Shown: piece after piece, positions 60,901 to 64,000 of the stretch
How positions within the stretch are numbered: the stretch's first letter is position 1
Layout: each line of letters begins with the position of its first letter
NCBI GenBank assembly: GCA_032191485.1
Contig: JAVDOI010000003.1
Span: 11,222,986 to 11,286,985, forward strand
DNA: 64,000 bases
Direction: 5' to 3'
Source: Leptoclinus maculatus
Taxonomy: Eukaryota > Chordata > Actinopteri > Perciformes > Stichaeidae
The notes under the pieces: model-generated
What the model saw: only the letters and a program-made list of their open reading frames with translations
What the model was told of the DNA's origin: nothing
Database searches by the model: none
Made by a program: the position numbers and the translations under genes

Positions 60901-63900
60901 CAGACACTTCCGGGTCATTCCACACAGTGCAGATTACAGCCGGCTCTTGAGAGCTGGAGTTCTTGTGCCTCATTTGCATAATATTTAAAAACAGATTTTT
61001 AGGAGTTCTGATGAATCCGGTGGCTCCGTGCCCCCTTCTTCCCTGCCTTCTCAGTTTTATCGCCATGACCATATCAAAGCCTTAAAATAGATGTATGCAA
61101 ATTCACTTTATGGTTATAAGGCACTTAACATAAGTAGGACAGGCAATGACTCACAGTCTCTTCCCTCAAATTTGTAGTGATCTGCACTGCAGAGAAGAAA
61201 AATGTTTTCTTTTTGTGGGGAACCATGAGACTGCTACTCAGCTACCCTTCTCAGCTCCCCTCATTCAGCTTTTTAAAACACTCTACTATAAAAACTGTTG
61301 CTGTGCTTGCTTCCCTTCTCAGGCCTATCTCTATCACTTCTTTTTCACAGAAGAGTGGTGGTCATAAATCTTTAATGAGTTCATGGCAGGGTGTCTTCGC
61401 CAAGCCTTCCCTTGGGATGTAGTAGTGTTCCTTGAGCGGCATTGCCGTCAGGAAATAACCAGGAGTCCAGAGCCACAGAGGAGAATTATTTACAAAACAT
61501 TAGGAAGATAGTGAATCACGCTCGGATAGGAAAATGCGACCACTAGCCCACTTGATGCAGTTGGGAGGTTTAGCCTACTGTACGTATTTCTCTGTGGTGT
61601 AGCATGTCGCCCTCATCTCAATCCAGCTTGACTTGCCTCCACTCGTAGTAATTCCACCCTAAACTCTTCGTCCACTGCCATGGCACAGAAAGCCTCTCCG
61701 GCCGCTGCACCCAACCCCCCAGTCCACGTTGAATCCTCCAGTATTGCCCCTCCTCCTCTCCCCCCCCCCCCCCTTTTTTTGGTTTCCTGATGCCAAGGCA
61801 ATCCAGCAATTGTCCCACATAATTCCCCAGCCTTCGCCCTGCGGACCATGTGACATCTGCTCGCCGGCCCTGTGCTCGCTCAGCGATTATAGCACTCAGA
61901 GCACCCAGGAGATTTAGTCCCAGTAATCCACTCACTAGCAGGCTGAGGAATCCACAAACTCTTGTGACGGGGACCACGGTTGCTGCTCCTCCTTACGCAG
62001 CTCCTCCTACCTAATTATACAGTCATTTGTGTTTTGATTCATTCAGGACAAATCAGACCTTAGTGTGGCCCTCTTCAGCCCTCACACACAGAAACACCAC
62101 ACCTACCAATCATCTGCCCTCTGTCTGACTAGTCGCTGATTAAAAGCTGTTTAAAGGACCGTACCGCCGGTATTGCATGATACAGCTCTGTGGCTTCCAA
62201 CCTTTTGGGCTTTTGACCCCTTAAAACAAAGCATTATCTCGTCGTCATCATCAGCTGCATTGCTTACTTTTTTTCTCGAGGCTCAAAGAGGCAAAATCAT
62301 CCAGTAACTCAAAAAAGGAAAACATTCGGGGGAGGTATTAGAAAATAAACAGAATGTTGTACAGCAGAAATGTTTTTCTGGTTCCTATCCCTTCAGATTT
62401 ATCTTGCGACCCCTTTTTGGGCTCCCAGTCCTCATGTTGGGAACCATTGTCAAAGCCCATTGACTACAAATCATGTATACATTGTATCAAACAACTTGAA
62501 TACCAGCATGTGTCAAACTCTGACACAAGATATTTTGATATTTATGTAATACTGTGAATGATCCCTTATGGAAAAAAGAAGACATCAACTCTGCATACAT
62601 TTTTGTCAAAGTCATTATAAAGTCATGCAGTGCTTCGACTCCATTATCTGACAAAAATACAATGTAAACCTGACGTTGCCACAGACTGCCACAGATTTGA
62701 GCTTGATTTTGGCACCATGTGGATGAATGACAGCAGCTTTGAGAAAATCAGCTTCCAGACATCTTGTTTTCCTTACAGCGAGCTGCCAAAAAATTTGACC
62801 TCTGTTAGCGTAGCATTTAGCGCCCTGACACCATTCAGGGCAGGGTCACTGTAGTCTGACATTGTGATACTGATATTATGAGTGAGATCAGAGACGGATG
62901 ATGCAGTAGCTGATGACTTACAACCCTCTCTGCATTAATTGCATTTCAAAGATTAAACTTGTCGTGATGGTGGAGGTAACTGAGCTAATGAAATATCACT
63001 AATCCTGGGTTAAGAGGAGCAGCTTCCACTCTACCAGGGGGTTCTCTGGAGGATGTTTGAGAAATAAAAAGTGTTATTCAGAGAAAGCAATGTTGTTAGC
63101 CAGGTCTTGATTTCAATACAACGCAATCTCATTTTTCTAGCACATTTCCACCTTTCTGTGCTCTCCCTCTGGGCTTTCTTCCCCTGCTCATGGCCTCGCC
63201 CTAAACACCCTCAGCATCTCGTGTCCTCTTAGTAGTTCAGCAGCGAAGGGATTAGCTGCCTTCCCGTGTCTTGCTGCCTTATCAGTTGCGGCCAGGGAGG
63301 ACTGTGCAGTCACGCCGCATCCATCCCCGCTGCCTTCGCAACAGGCTGGGCCACAATCCCCCCTCCCATCCCCCATCTCAGACAAAACCCTTCCACATAC
63401 CTAGCACTTGACACACTTCAACCGGCATATACACCACCTCAGATTACTCACACACCTATGATCTTTTACTACTTCGACCCCCTCGCACATGCAAATACTC
63501 AGTTCAGGATTAGGAAAGACCTGCCCTGATGAGGTGCGTACAAGCTTCAGATGTTTGATTGCAGCGCTGTATCTGAGGCGGTGATGCCCGTCTCTGATAA
63601 TCGATCCCTCCTGTTAGCACGCGGCAGCCCTATCATTCAGGAGGATAGTTGATAGTGAGGGTGTGACAGGCTGTCACTGTTGAGGAGCTCATTTGTTCAT
63701 TGTGTTAACTATCTATCAAGCCCCAGTCGTTGTGTTATCAAAAGCATCACCTACAATTTCTGCATTTTCTTAGCAGATTTATCCTTGTTTCTTGCAATGA
63801 ACCAGATGTCAGGTATTGTGCAGGAACATTTTCAATAGCTGCTGCTTGACGGTGATGAGTTTGTCTCGGTTTTCACGTGCCGACTGCCGTGTCTCAGCAC

Positions 63901-64000
63901 GAGACGCCCTCCTCGAGCATCCTCGCTGTGATCTCATCGCCATGCAGACAGAGCGTCTCTCTTTCACTCTCTCCTCCTCCTTTTGATGGATTTAGCCCTT
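52619..64000 (+). CDS. eml5: Echinoderm microtubule-associated protein-like 5, first four coding exons
   Basis: Coding exons 52619-52815, 57916-58075, 60286-60384 and 60829-60897 (175 codons), phases consistent; the gene continues past the right edge. EML5 is a large protein made of three EML units that bind microtubules. Exon 1 encodes the HELP motif (LEWVYGYRGHQCRNNLYY) and the start of the tandem beta-propeller. Exons 2-4 encode WD blades (VGKEPYICVWDSY, SKNTICVWDWRKGKV, LVSCGVKHIK). The expected next exon beginning FWTL was not found before 64000, so intron 4 is over 3.1 kb. The gene is head to head with ttc8, as in human. Introns 1 (5.1 kb) and 2 (2.2 kb) are much longer than those of the other genes here. 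Confidence 0.95.
52816..57915 (+). other. eml5 intron 1
   Basis: 5.1 kb with a (TA)n tract at 52949-52970. 56780-57560 is purine-rich. No coding sequence other than eml5 was recognised; the ORFs inside are short and lack similarity that I know. The intron ends in a long CT tract. Confidence 0.6.
57847..57909. repeat. (CT)n microsatellite acting as polypyrimidine tract of eml5 exon 2
   Basis: About 63 bp of pure CT repeat end 6 bp before the acceptor AG at 57914-57915 (GTACAG). The tract is in the place of the normal polypyrimidine tract. Confidence 0.95.
59330..59770 (+). repeat. Teleost interspersed repeat in eml5 intron 2
   Basis: Contains ATGTTAGCATGCTG, GTACAGCTGAGGCTGATGG, a variant of CATCCTGGGGGTAACATGG and GTTGAGATATTTCCTCGGC. 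These segments in this order are known to me from a repeat that is very common in percomorph genomes. Antisense relatives lie between lectins A and B. Confidence 0.6.
60043..60063. repeat. (CTG)7 tract in eml5 intron 2
   Basis: Short trinucleotide repeat, about seven units. No coding role here. Confidence 0.8.
60898..64000 (+). other. eml5 intron 4 (incomplete)
   Basis: 3.1 kb to the window edge. 61759-61772 is a C homopolymer followed by a T run. 62390-62455 reads ATCTTGCGACCCCTTTTTGGG then GTTGGGAACCATTG, the complement of a teleost repeat with the phrase GGGGTCGCAAGATAAATCTG; a related piece (CCAACCTTTTGGGCTTTTGACC) is at 62198-62219. No exon was recognised. Confidence 0.55.

Noticed and set aside
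61613..61977. Overlapping ORFs on both strands near a C homopolymer
   Set aside because: Inside eml5 intron 4, no splice or homology support, low complexity.
1..64000. CRISPR arrays, rRNA, tRNA genes or bacterial-type operons
   Set aside because: None seen; repeats are microsatellites and eukaryotic interspersed elements, and no tRNA-like A/B box pair was noticed by eye.

Overview
The window is nuclear DNA of a ray-finned (percomorph-like) teleost fish. The evidence is spliced vertebrate genes with short GT-AG introns, AT-rich intergenic DNA, many microsatellites, fish-type interspersed repeats, a decayed piggyBac transposon and a tandem family of fish-type C-type lectin receptors. All exon coordinates below were worked out by hand from splice sites, conserved phase and remembered human orthologues. 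No alignment was run.

Left part (1-25.5 kb): a block orthologous to human 14q24.3. A c-Fos gene (minus) and tmed10 (plus) are divergent. mlh3 (minus, 12 coding exons), acyp1 (minus), zc2hc1c (plus) and nek9 (minus, 23 coding exons) follow. mlh3 and tmed10 converge, acyp1 and zc2hc1c share a short divergent promoter region, and zc2hc1c and nek9 converge with poly(A) signals about 70 bp apart. A 2 kb piggyBac relic lies in the zc2hc1c 3' flank. Compared with human gene order, the mlh3-to-nek9 block is inverted relative to tmed10-fos.

Middle (26-47.5 kb): an array of four complete type II membrane C-type lectin genes, all plus strand and all with six coding exons (cytoplasmic tail, transmembrane segment, coiled-coil stalk, three CTLD exons). 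Genes A and B are divergent. Genes C and D are a recent tandem duplicate whose differences fall almost entirely in the two exons that build the sugar-binding loops. Flank sequence of the duplicated unit occurs a third time at 46.9-47.5 kb, next to ttc8. This array sits exactly between the 14q24-like block and a 14q31-like block.

Right part (47.5-64 kb): ttc8/BBS8 (minus, 14 coding exons plus a candidate 24-nt micro-exon at the place of the human retina-specific exon 2A) is divergent from eml5 (plus). Only the first four coding exons of eml5 lie in the window and the gene runs off the right edge.

The most notable points are the lectin array with its changing Ca2+/sugar-binding motifs and loop-restricted divergence, the ttc8 micro-exon, a GC-AG intron and a 24-nt exon in mlh3, and a perfect (CT)n tract serving as polypyrimidine tract of eml5 exon 2. 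I saw no clearly new molecular system; the lectin array is the best candidate for lineage-specific biology.
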